From Tsukamurella sp. 8F (GTDB taxonomy: Bacteria; Actinomycetota; Actinomycetes; Mycobacteriales; Mycobacteriaceae): a DNA stretch of 64,000 nucleotides. The position numbers and the translations under genes are program-made. Location: contig NZ_JARFTP010000019.1 of the NCBI RefSeq assembly GCF_029167375.1, positions 1 through 64,000 of the forward strand, in the 5' to 3' direction. How positions within the stretch are numbered: position 1 is the stretch's first letter; the number at the start of each line of letters is the position of its first letter. The notes below the pieces were generated by a model. That model worked only from the letters and a program-made list of their open reading frames with translations, did no database searches and had not been told where the DNA came from. This document shows positions 50,795-60,041 of this stretch, in pieces.

Positions 50795-51595
50795 GTGGTA
50801 TCGATTCGCAACGCAGTTGGATTGTCCGTCGCCGCCGTGCTGGCGGCGCCGATAGCCGCCGTTCCCGCGGTTGCGTCCGCAGCGCCGGAGGGCCAGTCTC
50901 TAGCCGCCGGTTTCGCGGCGGCCCGGACGGCGGCGGGAGAGCCCGTCGGGGTGGCGATCGCGCCGGGCGGGGGACGCGCCGGCACGGTCCTGGGCGACGA
51001 GGCCGGCGGTTCGGCCTGGTCGACGATGAAGGTCCCCATGGCCGTCGCCGCCCTCCAGAGGTTCGGCCGATCGGTGCAGGCGGACGTATCCGCGGCGATC
51101 GTCCACTCGGACAACGACGCCGCGGAGCGGCTGTGGGTGAAGCTCGGACGCGGATCGCAGGCTGCGGCGTCGGTGCAGAAGGTCCTGCGAGCCGGGGGCG
51201 ACGGCGCTACCGTCGTCGATCCCGTCCAGGGGTGGGGCGATACCGCGTGGACCAACGCGAACGCGTCGAACTTCGCCGCGGGCCTCGCCTGCGTCCCGCA
51301 GGGGCAGGCGGTGCTCGCGTTGATGAAGGGCGTCGACGCCACGCAGCAATGGGGCGCTGCGAGCCTGCCGGGTGCCGCTGTGAAGGGCGGATGGATGCCG
51401 ACCAGTGGCGACGAGAAGGATAAGGACGGCGCCTACTTCGTTCGGCAGATCGCCGTCGTGCAGACGGGGCGTGGCCAGACCGCCATCGCGATGTCCACGA
51501 CGGCGAAGTCCTATACCGCAGGCACTCAGGCACTCGACCGGATCGGCGCATGGCTGCGCGCCAACCAGTCGAAGCTGCCCGCCGGACACTGCTGA
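50795..51595 (+). CDS. Exported penicillin-binding-like serine hydrolase (paralogue 2)
   Basis: 266-aa protein with a Sec signal (VSIRNAVGLSVAAVLAAPIA, cleavage near VASA) and the same domain as the gene at 44569. Triads: STMK (SAWSTMKVPMAVAALQRFG), SDN (IVHSDNDAAERLW) and KGG (AAVKGGWMP). No Glu-x-x-Leu-Asn is seen between them. The C-terminus ends LPAGHC like the first paralogue. GTG 50795 gives the shortest intact signal; the ribosome site is weak. It is one base from the next paralogue. Confidence 0.8.
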   Translation: MVSIRNAVGLSVAAVLAAPIAAVPAVASAAPEGQSLAAGFAAARTAAGEPVGVAIAPGGGRAGTVLGDEAGGSAWSTMKVPMAVAALQRFGRSVQADVSAAIVHSDNDAAERLWVKLGRGSQAAASVQKVLRAGGDGATVVDPVQGWGDTAWTNANASNFAAGLACVPQGQAVLALMKGVDATQQWGAASLPGAAVKGGWMPTSGDEKDKDGAYFVRQIAVVQTGRGQTAIAMSTTAKSYTAGTQALDRIGAWLRANQSKLPAGHC

Positions 51596-51596
51596 G

Positions 51597-52499
51597 ATGC
51601 GCCGTCGCTCGCTGATCCCGGCGGTGGCACTGCTCGGGACGGCGCTCATATCCTCCGGTTGCACCGTGGGCGACACCGGACGGGTGAAGCCTTCGCTCGC
51701 GGCGTCGCCGTCGCAGGCGACCGCACCGTCGGACACTCTGCCGTCGGTTGCGAGACCGTCCGTGTCGGTCCCACCCCCGCCGCCCCCGTCGAAGCTCTCG
51801 GAAGCGTTCTCGACGGTGGCCCAGGGCGAGACGGTGGGAGTGGCGTTCGCGCCGGTCGGCAGCGGGGCGACGGGTGAGCGTGCGATCGTCCTCGGTGACG
51901 ACGGCGATGTGGCCTGGTCCACGAGCAAGGTCCCGCTCGTCATAGCGGCGTTACAGAGGTTCGGGCCCTCCGCGCAGGCCCAGTCCCAGCGCGCGATAGA
52001 AGCGTCGGACAACGCCGCAGCCCAGGCTCTGTGGGATCGGTTCGGCGGCGGCGACGCCGCCGCGCAGGCCGTGGACCGGGTCCTGCACGACGGGGGTGAC
52101 ACCGAGACCGGTACGCAGTCCGAGGTGACCCGGCCCGGCTACACCGCGTTCGGCCAGACCGACTGGACCTACAAGGACCAGGCGGTCTTCGCCGCGCACC
52201 TGCCCTGCATGCCGCAGGCGAAGACCGTCCTGAAGCTCATGGGCGAGGTCGACGCCAACCAGCGCTGGGGTGTCCAGCCGGTATTCCCCGGCGCGCAGGT
52301 CAAGGGCGGCTGGGGGCCCACGGTGGACGGCCGCTATCAGGTCCGGCAACTCGCCGTGATCCGCACCGACCGCGGAGAGATCGGTGTGTCGATCGGGACG
52401 GTCGCTGCGTCGTTCGAAGCGGGCCAGCAGACGCTGAACCGGATCGGGCGATGGGTGCGTGACCACGCGGCCGAGCTACCGGCGGGACAGTGCGGATAA
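51597..52499 (+). CDS. Penicillin-binding-like serine hydrolase, lipoprotein (paralogue 3)
   Basis: 300-aa paralogue with a lipoprotein signal (SLIPAVALLGTALISSGC, lipid Cys at residue 21), a Ser/Pro-rich tether (SVSVPPPPPPSKLSE) and the hydrolase domain with STSK (VAWSTSKVPLVIAALQRFG), SDN (IEASDNAAAQALW) and KGG (QVKGGWGP). No catalytic Glu of class-A lactamases is seen. It starts one base behind paralogue 2, so they form an operon. The lipid anchor would hold it at the membrane while paralogue 2 is free. Confidence 0.8.
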   Translation: MRRRSLIPAVALLGTALISSGCTVGDTGRVKPSLAASPSQATAPSDTLPSVARPSVSVPPPPPPSKLSEAFSTVAQGETVGVAFAPVGSGATGERAIVLGDDGDVAWSTSKVPLVIAALQRFGPSAQAQSQRAIEASDNAAAQALWDRFGGGDAAAQAVDRVLHDGGDTETGTQSEVTRPGYTAFGQTDWTYKDQAVFAAHLPCMPQAKTVLKLMGEVDANQRWGVQPVFPGAQVKGGWGPTVDGRYQVRQLAVIRTDRGEIGVSIGTVAASFEAGQQTLNRIGRWVRDHAAELPAGQCG

Positions 52500-52598
52500 C
52501 CGCCCCGCGGCGCACCGGCAGCGCCCGCGGGCCGAATGTGGCGGAGCCGGTCGGTACGCTCGTCGGAGGTTGGAACGGCCGGTCGATTCGGAGGGCAC

Positions 52599-54908
52599 GT
52601 GGGTAGGTTCAACAACAAGTTCTGGAAGATGCTGGGGGCGCAGGCGTCCCGGAACCAGTCCCGCTCGGTCGCCCTCGTCGAGGCTTCGTCGGCATTCGAC
52701 GAATGGGCACACGGCCTCGACGACGCCGAGTTCGCCGACGCCGCCGTCGCGCTGGACGTCTACCAGGCCAAGGGCGACGACCGCGGCAGATTCCTCGCGC
52801 TGGCGCGGGAGGCGGCGGAGCGCGCGCTCGGTCTCCGGCCGTTCGACGTGCAGTTGCAGGGAGCCGACCGCATCCTCGAGGGCGACGTCGTCGAGATGGC
52901 GACCGGTGAGGGAAAGACACTCGCGGGCGCGATCGCGGCGGCGGGTATCGCACTGTCCGGTCGCACGGTCCACGTCATCTCGCCCAACGACTACCTCGCG
53001 TATCGAGATGCAGAATGGATGCGGCCGTTCTTCGACCTGCTCGACGTGACGGTCGGCTACGTCACCGAGTCCTCGACACGCGATGAGCGGCGCGAGGCCT
53101 ACGGCCGCGACGTGGTCTACGGCTCGGTCAACGAGATCGGTTTCGACGTGCTCCGCGATCAGCTCGCGACGACCGCCGAGGATCTGCTGTCTCCGAAGCC
53201 GGACGTCGCGATCGTGGACGAGGCGGACTCGGTTCTCGTGGACGAGGCGCTCATTCCGCTGGTGCTGGCGGGCTCGGTCAGGGGTGACGTGCCGCAGGCC
53301 GCGATCATGGAGGTCGTCGCGCGCCTGCGCGAAGGCAAGCACTACGAGGTCGACACCGACGGGAAGTCGGCCTTCCTCACGGACGAGGGGGCGAAGCTGG
53401 TCGAGCGCGAACTCGGCGGCATCGACCTGTACAGCGACCTGCACGTGGGCACTACCCTGCCGCAGGTCAACATAGCGCTGCACGCCTACTCCCTGGTGGA
53501 GAAGGACATCCACTACATCGTGCGGGACGGTGCGGTGAAGCTGATCAACACCTCGCGGGGACGCGTGGCCGAGCTCCAGCGCTGGCCGGATGGCCTGCAG
53601 GCCGCCGTCGAAGCGAAAGAGGGCCTGGCGCAGACGGATTCAGGTGAGGTCATCGACACCATCACGGTGCAGGCTCTGCTGCAGCGGTACCAGACGGTGT
53701 GCGGTATGACGGGTACCGCGATCGCGGCGGGCGAGCAGTTGCGCCAGTTCTACGATCTGGGGGTCTCGCAGATCCCGCCGAATACCCCGAACATCCGGAT
53801 CGACCAGCCCATGCGCGTCTATGACAACAAGGGCAACAAGGTCGCCGCGATCATCGAGTACGTGCGCGAGGTGCACGAGACCGGCCAGCCCGTCCTCATC
53901 GGCACGCATGACGTGGCCGAGTCGGAGGAACTGGTACACATGCTCAAGATCGCAGGGGTCGAGGCCACCGTGCTCAACGCGAAGAACGACGCCGAGGAGG
54001 CGCGGATCATCGCCGAAGCGGGTACACGCGGTGCCGTCACGGTGTCGACGCAGATGGCCGGTCGCGGCACCGACATCAAACTCGGTGGCAGTGCCGCGGG
54101 CGACGACAGCAAGGAGCACGACGAGGTGGCAGAGCTCGGCGGGCTGTGCGTCGTCGGCACCGGCCTCCACGACACCGAACGTCTCGATCAGCAGTTGCGC
54201 GGGCGCGCCGGCCGCCAGGGCGACCCCGGCACGTCGGTGATCTTCGCGAGCGTCGAGGACCCGATCGTCGAACGGCACCTGCCCCTGAAGAAGCCGCCGA
54301 CGAACGCGGACCCCGAGACCGGCGAGTTCCCGCGAGGCAGGGCAGCGGCGGACATGCTCGACCAGGCGCAGCGCGTCGCCGAGGGGGCGATGCTCGAGAC
54401 CCACGCCAACACCTGGCGGTACAACCAGGTCGTGAACCAGCAGCGCGATCTGGTCGTCGCCCGGCGGGCGGCGCTGCTGACCACCGATGCAGCGTTCGAC
54501 GAGTTCCGCAAGGGCTTGCCCGAGCGGTACGAGGAATTGACGGCAGCCGGCGTGTCCGACGATGTGCTCGAGGTCGCGGCCCGCGAGGCATACCTGTTCC
54601 ATCTGGACCGGGCGTGGGCCGATCACCTCGCCTTCGTGTCGGAGGTCCAGTCCACGATCCACCTGCGCGCGCTCGGCCGCCAGAACCCGCTCGACGAGTT
54701 CCACCGGCTGGTCGTCGAGGAGTTCGGGAAGCTTCGTGCCGAAGCGGACGAGAAGGCCCGCGAGACGCTTGCGGAGGCCGAGATCACCACAGAAGGGATC
54801 GACCTGGAGAAGAGCGACCTCGGCCGGACGACGCTGACGTGGACCTACATGGTGCACGACAACCCGTTCGCGTCGAAGGGCCTCTCGGGCATGCTCGGGT
54901 TCGGGTGA
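52599..54908 (+). CDS. secA2: Accessory Sec translocase ATPase SecA2
   Basis: 769-aa SecA2, the shorter second SecA of mycolata. It has the NBF1 Walker [22 protein letters not shown]-box [17 protein letters not shown], and the NBF2 motifs [16 protein letters not shown] and [17 protein letters not shown]. The C-terminal zinc-binding tail of SecA1 is absent, as expected. SecA2 exports a subset of proteins. GTG 52599 with GGAGGG upstream gives the mycobacterial N-terminus. The serine-hydrolase operon directly upstream may encode clients; that is inference. Confidence 0.93.
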   Translation: MGRFNNKFWKMLGAQASRNQSRSVALVEASSAFDEWAHGLDDAEFADAAVALDVYQAKGDDRGRFLALAREAAERALGLRPFDVQLQGADRILEGDVVEMATGEGKTLAGAIAAAGIALSGRTVHVISPNDYLAYRDAEWMRPFFDLLDVTVGYVTESSTRDERREAYGRDVVYGSVNEIGFDVLRDQLATTAEDLLSPKPDVAIVDEADSVLVDEALIPLVLAGSVRGDVPQAAIMEVVARLREGKHYEVDTDGKSAFLTDEGAKLVERELGGIDLYSDLHVGTTLPQVNIALHAYSLVEKDIHYIVRDGAVKLINTSRGRVAELQRWPDGLQAAVEAKEGLAQTDSGEVIDTITVQALLQRYQTVCGMTGTAIAAGEQLRQFYDLGVSQIPPNTPNIRIDQPMRVYDNKGNKVAAIIEYVREVHETGQPVLIGTHDVAESEELVHMLKIAGVEATVLNAKNDAEEARIIAEAGTRGAVTVSTQMAGRGTDIKLGGSAAGDDSKEHDEVAELGGLCVVGTGLHDTERLDQQLRGRAGRQGDPGTSVIFASVEDPIVERHLPLKKPPTNADPETGEFPRGRAAADMLDQAQRVAEGAMLETHANTWRYNQVVNQQRDLVVARRAALLTTDAAFDEFRKGLPERYEELTAAGVSDDVLEVAAREAYLFHLDRAWADHLAFVSEVQSTIHLRALGRQNPLDEFHRLVVEEFGKLRAEADEKARETLAEAEITTEGIDLEKSDLGRTTLTWTYMVHDNPFASKGLSGMLGFG

Positions 54909-54912
54909 GCCG

Positions 54913-55521
54913 GTGACCGACGGCGAGGGCGCAGGGGGAGAGCCGTCCGACCGGGTCTGGACGATCCCCAACGTGCTCAGCATTCTGCGGTTGATCGGGA
55001 TCCCGGTGTTCCTCGTCCTGCTGCTGTGGGCGCGCCAGGATGCATGGGCGCTCGTGGTGCTGATGCTGGCCGGGGCGACGGACTGGCTGGACGGGAAACT
55101 GGCCCGGTTGCTGGATCAGCAGTCCCGGTTGGGTGCCTTGCTGGACCCGCTCGCCGATCGCCTCTACATGCTCGCGATTCCGATCGCGCTGGGGATGCGT
55201 GACATCGTCCCGTGGTGGCTGGTCGCCGTCCTGATCGGCCGGGAGGTAGTGCTTGCGGGGACGGTGCCGCTGCTGCGTAGCCGCGGTGTCATCGCGCTGC
55301 CGGTCCTGTACCTCGGGAAGGCCGCGACGTTCGCGCTGATGTACGGCCTGCCCATGGCGCTGGCCGGGACCTTCGACAACTGGATCGGCCGGATCATGCA
55401 CCCGCTCGGCTGGGCGTTCCTCGTCTGGGGCACGGGCCTGTACCTGTGGACCCTGGCCCTGTACTGGTACCAGACGGTGCTCGTCGTGCGCAGGATGCCG
55501 AAGGTGCACGCACACTTCTGA
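54913..55521 (+). CDS. pgsA2: CDP-alcohol phosphatidyltransferase (PgsA2-like)
   Basis: 202-aa membrane enzyme with the family motif split over ATDWLDGKLARLLDQQ and SRLGALLDPLADRLY, giving D-x2-D-G-x2-A-R-x8-G-x3-D-x3-D. Such enzymes make phosphatidylglycerol-phosphate or related lipids. It follows secA2 by 4 bases, as in M. tuberculosis (Rv1822). The exact alcohol substrate is not certain. Confidence 0.88.
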   Translation: MTDGEGAGGEPSDRVWTIPNVLSILRLIGIPVFLVLLLWARQDAWALVVLMLAGATDWLDGKLARLLDQQSRLGALLDPLADRLYMLAIPIALGMRDIVPWWLVAVLIGREVVLAGTVPLLRSRGVIALPVLYLGKAATFALMYGLPMALAGTFDNWIGRIMHPLGWAFLVWGTGLYLWTLALYWYQTVLVVRRMPKVHAHF

Positions 55522-55548
55522 CCCCGCGGTTCCACCGGAGCCGCGGGG
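55522..55548. terminator. Terminator between convergent genes
   Basis: CCCCGCGG (55522-55529) and CCGCGGGG (55541-55548) pair perfectly around an 11-base loop that can itself pair (TCC with GGA). It lies one base after the pgsA2-like stop and 20 bases from the stop of the convergent gene. Confidence 0.75.
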
Positions 55549-55567
55549 CCGGAAGGAGCCGGATCGG

Positions 55568-56569
55568 CTACTTCTTGGGGAAGATCTTCGCGATCTCGTC
55601 CAGGGTGTCGAGCGACCGGTCGTAGTCTGCACGGTTGACCCAGTACGGCAGCAGGTGTGCGCCGCCGCTCTGGAACGCAGGCAGGGAGGCCCACGCGGGC
55701 CGGGCCTTCAGCTGGTCGAGGGTTATGTTGTCGGCGTTGAAGCCCGTCACGAAGACGGTCTTCTGATCGAGCACCCTGCTCAGGTCCTCGTCGGGCACGT
55801 TGAAGGTGTCACCGCCGGCGGTGTACGGCTTGAACCCGGACCCGGCGAAGACCGTGGCGGGTGTGAGGCCCACGGCGGACAACTCCTTCGGGATCCCCGT
55901 CGACTCGATAGCCACGTAGGCCTTGGGATTGGCTGCGCCGCCGCTGATGGAGACGTAGCTGACCGGTAGCTCGGGGAGGGTTATCTTGGCTTTGGTCTCG
56001 GCGACCTTCGCCTCGTACGCCTTCACGGCGTCTTGATACAGCTCGGGCTTGCCGAGGGCCTTGTCCGCGAGGAACTGGAACTGTTCGCGCCAGTCGGTCA
56101 GCGCTTTGTCGACGAGTACGGTCGGCGCGATCTTCGACAGGTTCGCGTAGCCGTCCGTGGCGAGCTTGAACGGCAGGCCCCAACCGCCGGCGATGATGAG
56201 ATCGGGCTTGAGAGCGGTGATCTGCTCGATGTTGAACGCCTGTGCGTTCCACCGGAGCATCTGCGTCCCGTCCTTCTTCGCTTGATCCGCCCAGGCCGCG
56301 GCCGGTTCGCCGTCTTGATCGGACGCCAGCGCCGTCACGGCGGTGACCGGAAGGCCCAGGTGGAACGCGTACCCGGCCAGGGCGTAGTTGAGCACGACGA
56401 CGCGCTTCGGGGCGGTCGGTACGGCGACCTCGCCCTGGACCGTGGCGACCGTACGTACGGCTGACGTGTTCGAGGACTCGGAAGCGCTCTCCGAGTTCGA
56501 CGAGCCGCAGCCTGCGAGCAGCCCAAGGGCCGCAACGGCCGCGACGAGGACACGAAGGTGTCTGGACAA
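55568..56569 (-). CDS. Iron-siderophore ABC transporter substrate-binding lipoprotein
   Basis: 333-aa FepB/FecB-type periplasmic-binding protein. It has a lipoprotein signal (VLVAAVAALGLLAGCGSSNS), then PTAPKRVVVLNYALAGYAFH and ITALKPDLIIAGGWG in lobe 1 and the connecting helix, and lobe 2 with WASLPAFQSGGAHLLPYW. TTG 56569 places the lipobox at a normal distance and has AAGGCG upstream; an earlier TTG lies in a tandem repeat. No permease or ATPase genes are next to it. An IdeR-type box upstream indicates iron control. Confidence 0.88.
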   Translation of the reverse strand: MSRHLRVLVAAVAALGLLAGCGSSNSESASESSNTSAVRTVATVQGEVAVPTAPKRVVVLNYALAGYAFHLGLPVTAVTALASDQDGEPAAAWADQAKKDGTQMLRWNAQAFNIEQITALKPDLIIAGGWGLPFKLATDGYANLSKIAPTVLVDKALTDWREQFQFLADKALGKPELYQDAVKAYEAKVAETKAKITLPELPVSYVSISGGAANPKAYVAIESTGIPKELSAVGLTPATVFAGSGFKPYTAGGDTFNVPDEDLSRVLDQKTVFVTGFNADNITLDQLKARPAWASLPAFQSGGAHLLPYWVNRADYDRSLDTLDEIAKIFPKK

Positions 56570-56587
56570 GGTGTATCGCCTTCCTGC

Positions 56588-56619
56588 ATCAATGGAGATC
56601 TGAATCAATGGAGATCTGA
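56588..56619. repeat. 16-bp tandem duplication in the leader
   Basis: ATCAATGGAGATCTGA occurs twice in tandem (56588-56603 and 56604-56619) between the iron box and the start of the binding-protein gene. It looks like a recent slip duplication and lengthens the leader. Confidence 0.8.
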
Positions 56620-56635
56620 GGGGAGCCTAATCAAA
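56617..56635 (-). promoter_or_regulatory. Putative DtxR/IdeR iron box
   Basis: The minus strand reads TTTGATTAGGCTCCCCTCA, matching the 19-bp consensus TTAGGTTAGGCTAACCTAA at 14 positions, 48 bases upstream of the siderophore-binding protein start. Placement and target fit iron repression. Confidence 0.65.
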
Positions 56636-56808
56636 CCGTGGGCCGTATGAGAAGTCTGTCCCGAAAGGGCGTGATCGAGACACCTTGTCGCGTCGTAGGT
56701 CGGGGCCGGCAGCCGAGCCGACCCGTGTTGCCGACCGCCACGGCTGACCACTAGGTTGGGACGAGCCGCGGGCCGCGTGGCAGCCGTCGTGGGGAAAGGA
56801 CCGTTCGC

Positions 56809-57213
56809 TTGAGCGCCAGCACGCCTGAAGAACTGCTGTACACGCCCGATCACGAGTGGCTGCTGAAGAAGAGCGACACGGTCGTGCGGATCGGTATCAC
56901 CGATTACGCGCAGGACCAGCTCGGCGACGTGGTGTTCGTGCAGCTGCCCGACGACCATGCGGACGTGTCGTCGGGAGACTCCTTCGCGGAGGTCGAGTCG
57001 ACGAAGTCGGTGTCGGATATCTACGCGCCGCTCACCGGGGTCGTCGTCGCCGTCAACGGGTCGCTCGATCAGAGCCCCGAGTTGATCAACTCCGATCCGT
57101 ACGGCGAGGGCTGGATCGTCGAGGTCGAAGCCGCTTCGCCGGACGATCTCGAGGCCGCCATCGGCGAATTGCTGGACGCCGACGGCTACAAGGCCCTGAC
57201 CAGCGGAAGCTAG
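56809..57213 (+). CDS. gcvH: Glycine cleavage system H protein
   Basis: 134-aa lipoyl carrier of the glycine cleavage complex. The lipoyl-lysine is Lys66 in FAEVESTKSVSDIYAPLTG; YTPDHEWLLKKSD and GITDYAQDQLGDVVFVQLP are the other conserved parts. It shuttles the aminomethyl group from GcvP (encoded at 60227-63037) to GcvT. The TTG start at 56809 has GGGAAAGGA upstream. Confidence 0.96.
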   Translation: MSASTPEELLYTPDHEWLLKKSDTVVRIGITDYAQDQLGDVVFVQLPDDHADVSSGDSFAEVESTKSVSDIYAPLTGVVVAVNGSLDQSPELINSDPYGEGWIVEVEAASPDDLEAAIGELLDADGYKALTSGS

Positions 57214-57329
57214 GGCGGCGGGGACAACCCGCTGCCGAGTATCGCCCCCGCGGGGTACCGTGGGCCCGTAGCCCACGGGCGCCTGGCGACGCGATCTTCA
57301 CTTGGGAAATCCACAGACAAAGGAGCGAT

Positions 57330-57782
57330 GTGAGCGAGAACGACAAGGGCCGCGAGGAAACCCCCGTAGAGACCACTTCGGTGTTCCGCGCCGACATCAT
57401 CCGTGAGCTCGACGCCTCGGGGGGCCCCGAGAGCGACGCTCCGGTTTCGGGCACGGAGAATCTCCCGGCCGGTTCGGCTCTGCTCGTCGTGAAGCGCGGC
57501 CCGAACGCGGGTTCGCGTTTCCTGCTCGACCAGGAGACGACGTCGGCGGGGCGCCACCCCGACAGCGACATCTTCCTCGACGATGTCACCGTGAGTCGGC
57601 GTCACGCTGAATTCCGCAGTGTCGAGGGCGGATTCACCGTCGTCGACGTCGGCAGCCTGAACGGGACGTACGTCAATCGCGAGCCCGTCGACTCGGCACC
57701 GCTGGCAGGCGGGGACGAGGTGCAGATCGGCAAGTTCCGCCTGGTGTTCTACACCTCCGCCAAGCCGGACGCCGCGGGCTGA
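57330..57782 (+). CDS. garA: FHA-domain regulator GarA (OdhI-like)
   Basis: 150-aa protein with a phosphorylatable N-terminal ETTS motif (Thr15/Thr16 in TPVETTSVFRADI) and a C-terminal FHA domain (SAGRHPDSDIFLDDVTVSRR, then HAEF and GSLNGTYVN). Unphosphorylated GarA/OdhI binds and inhibits 2-oxoglutarate dehydrogenase and controls glutamate dehydrogenase and synthase; kinases such as PknG/PknB switch it off. AGGAGCGAT precedes GTG 57330. Gene order gcvH-garA-ftsR is conserved in mycobacteria. Confidence 0.95.
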   Translation: MSENDKGREETPVETTSVFRADIIRELDASGGPESDAPVSGTENLPAGSALLVVKRGPNAGSRFLLDQETTSAGRHPDSDIFLDDVTVSRRHAEFRSVEGGFTVVDVGSLNGTYVNREPVDSAPLAGGDEVQIGKFRLVFYTSAKPDAAG

Positions 57783-57787
57783 TCCCA

Positions 57788-58510
57788 GTGACGGCCCCGC
57801 GCCCGGAACCGCAATCCGCGACGATGTCGATCGGGAGCGTGCTCGAGCAGCTTCGCGCGGAGTTTCCCGACGTCACCATCTCGAAGATCCGGTTCCTCGA
57901 ATCCGAGGGGCTGGTGACACCGGGACGGTCGCCGTCGGGCTACCGTCGATTCTCGACGAAGGACTGCGAGCGGCTGCGCTACGTGTTGACTGCGCAGCGG
58001 GACTACTACCTGCCCCTGAAGATCATCAAGGAGCAGTTGGAGGCGCACGACCGGGGCGATCACGTCGAGGGGCCCGCGCCGCGCGCGCCCCGCTCGCTCG
58101 CGTCGGTGCCGTCCGCGTCTGCGGGGGACTTCCTCGCGCGCCGGCAGACCCGGATCAGTCGTGCCGACCTGATCGACCGTGCGGGCTGCGACGACGCATT
58201 CCTGCGGGAGCTCGAGCGCTCTGCGCTCGTGGCCCCTGGCAAGGCGGGGTTCTTCGACGAGGACTCCGTCCAACTCGTCGTCGCCGCGAAGTCGCTCGCC
58301 GAGTACGGTTTCGAGGCGCGGCACCTGCGCGCGTTCAAGACGTCGGCCGACCGCGAGGCAGGGCTCATCGCGCAGATCGCGAATCCGATCGCCAGGGGCG
58401 GCGAGGGCGCGTCGGAGCGGGCCGCCGAACTCATCCGTGAGCTGGCGGCGTTGTCCGTCGCGTTCCACACGCAGTTGGTCAAGGCCGCCGTCAAGGACGC
58501 GGTGCGCTGA
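57788..58510 (+). CDS. ftsR: MerR-like regulator FtsR
   Basis: 240-aa regulator with an N-terminal MerR winged helix (SIGSVLEQLRAEFPDVTISK, then IRFLESEGLVTPGRSPSGYR and RF) and a unique C-terminal domain. The Corynebacterium homologue activates ftsZ; Rv1828 is the mycobacterial one. GTG 57788 is five bases after the garA stop, so they are likely cotranscribed. Confidence 0.9.
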   Translation: MTAPRPEPQSATMSIGSVLEQLRAEFPDVTISKIRFLESEGLVTPGRSPSGYRRFSTKDCERLRYVLTAQRDYYLPLKIIKEQLEAHDRGDHVEGPAPRAPRSLASVPSASAGDFLARRQTRISRADLIDRAGCDDAFLRELERSALVAPGKAGFFDEDSVQLVVAAKSLAEYGFEARHLRAFKTSADREAGLIAQIANPIARGGEGASERAAELIRELAALSVAFHTQLVKAAVKDAVR

Positions 58511-58607
58511 CCGCCCAGGTGTCGGCCCGGGTGCCTCACATGCGGCGCGATGGTGCGCGCGTAGACTGAGAAGACCTTCCGAACGACCATGCAGGAGGCG
58601 GGTTCTC

Positions 58608-59117
58608 ATGATCGAGATGAGTGTGGTGGGAATCCGGATGGATCCCCCGCAGAACGATCCGGTGCTTCTCCTCCGTGAGAGCTCTGGGTCGCGGTACCTG
58701 CCGATCTGGATCGGGCAGGGTGAGGCGGCGGCCATCGCGCTGCGTCTGCAGGGGGTCGAGCCGCGCCGGCCGCTGACACATGACCTGATCGTCGACCTGA
58801 TCAAGGGCATGGGCCGAGACCTCACTGAGGTTCGTATCACCGACCTCCAGGACGGCACCTTCTACGCCGATCTCGTGCTCGACGGCGACGTGACGGTCTC
58901 GGCTCGCCCGTCGGACTCGGTTGCGGTCGCCGTTCGGTTCGAGGTTCCCATCTACGCGGAGGACCAGGTGCTCGCCGAGGCGGGCCTGGTACTTCCCGAC
59001 GAGGACGAGTCCGGCGGCGATGAGCCGGAGAGTGCGCCGGACGACGAGGTCGAGAAGTTCAAGGAGTTCCTGGACACGATCTCGGCCGACGACTTCAAGG
59101 CGCCTGACGAGCCCTGA
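58608..59117 (+). CDS. Bifunctional nuclease family protein (DUF151)
   Basis: 169-aa DUF151 protein (Rv1829 position). It shows MSVVGIRMDPPQNDPVLLLR, SRYLPIWIGQGEAAAIALRL, RPLTHDLIVDLIKGMG and DSVAVAVRFEVPIYAEDQVL, then an acidic tail. Plant relatives have nuclease activity; the bacterial role is not settled. AGGAGGCGGG precedes ATG 58608. Confidence 0.92.
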   Translation: MIEMSVVGIRMDPPQNDPVLLLRESSGSRYLPIWIGQGEAAAIALRLQGVEPRRPLTHDLIVDLIKGMGRDLTEVRITDLQDGTFYADLVLDGDVTVSARPSDSVAVAVRFEVPIYAEDQVLAEAGLVLPDEDESGGDEPESAPDDEVEKFKEFLDTISADDFKAPDEP

Positions 59118-59161
59118 GGCGGTCGGCGGTCTCCTTGTCGGTCGAAGGTCACGGTTCGATG

Positions 59162-59179
59162 TCAACCTCAACTTCAACT
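59162..59179. repeat. TCAACY hexamer repeat in merR leader
   Basis: TCAACC-TCAACT-TCAACT (59162-59179), followed by TCAG, forms three adjacent hexamers in the 204-bp gap ahead of the MerR-type gene. This could be a binding site for the regulator itself; no other gene is seen in the gap. Confidence 0.35.
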
Positions 59180-59321
59180 TCAGAGTTTTGGGTGTGTCGC
59201 GTTGATTCACTCGGACCGGCCGCTTAGCGTTCTTCTCGGACACCGCGAAACGGCCCACCAGGCCGACCGGCGGGCGCGTAACCTGGAGGGGACGCGCATG
59301 GAGCGAAGAGGGAGACCGCCA

Positions 59322-59948
59322 GTGACCGATCAGGCTAACAGCGCGCCGCACACCGGCGGTGAGCACGCCTCGCCGAAGCCGGAGGTGGGCACGCAGGGCG
59401 CGCTGGACGACATCGCGCCCGGTCTCTTCCCGGGTGATGCGATTCCAGACGACCTGCTCGGCTACCGCGGGCCGAGCGCCTGCCAGATCGCCGGCATCAC
59501 GTACCGCCAGCTCGACTACTGGGCACGCACGTCGCTGGTCGTGCCGTCCATCCGCGGTGCCGCGGGATCGGGCAGCCAGCGGCTCTACTCGTTCAAGGAC
59601 GTCCTCGTCCTCAAGATCGTCAAGCGCCTGTTGGACACCGGCATCTCACTGCAGAACATCCGGGTCGCCGTCGATCACCTGCGCTCGCGTGGCGTCGAGG
59701 ATCTCGCCCGGATCACCCTCTTCTCGGACGGCACCACGGTGTACGAGTGCACCAGCGCGGAGGAGGTCGTCGACCTGCTCCAGCACGGGCAGGGTGTATT
59801 CGGTATCGCCGTCTCCGGCGCCATGCGCGAGCTGACCGGCACCATCGCCGACTTCCCGGGTGAACGCGCCGACGGTGGCCACGCCGACGCCGCGCCCGAG
59901 GACGAGCTCGCCAACCGTCGCCGCAACCGCGCCCGCGCCACGGGCTAG
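59322..59948 (+). CDS. MerR-family regulator (Rv1830/McdR-like)
   Basis: 208-aa MerR protein. The winged helix is YRGPSACQIAGITYRQLDYW, then ARTSLVVPSIRGAAGSGSQR and LYSFKDVLVLKIVKRLLD; the C-terminal effector part follows. It corresponds in position to Rv1830, a growth/cell-division linked regulator of mycobacteria. GTG 59322 is preferred over ATG 59298 due to GAGGGAGA upstream. Confidence 0.88.
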   Translation: MTDQANSAPHTGGEHASPKPEVGTQGALDDIAPGLFPGDAIPDDLLGYRGPSACQIAGITYRQLDYWARTSLVVPSIRGAAGSGSQRLYSFKDVLVLKIVKRLLDTGISLQNIRVAVDHLRSRGVEDLARITLFSDGTTVYECTSAEEVVDLLQHGQGVFGIAVSGAMRELTGTIADFPGERADGGHADAAPEDELANRRRNRARATG

Positions 59949-60018
59949 GAATCGATTGCCCGGCGTTCGTCAGACGCTGTCCGGGTACTCACGGTACGGC
60001 CGTTCTGTTGAAGTGGGT

Positions 60019-60024
60019 TAGAAT
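60019..60024 (+). promoter_or_regulatory. Likely -10 box of the gcvP transcript
   Basis: TAGAAT lies 18 bases before the glycine riboswitch starts, the right place for a sigma-A-type -10 element. I see no clear -35 box. Confidence 0.5.
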
Positions 60025-60041
60025 CACACCTGCGCTGCAAC

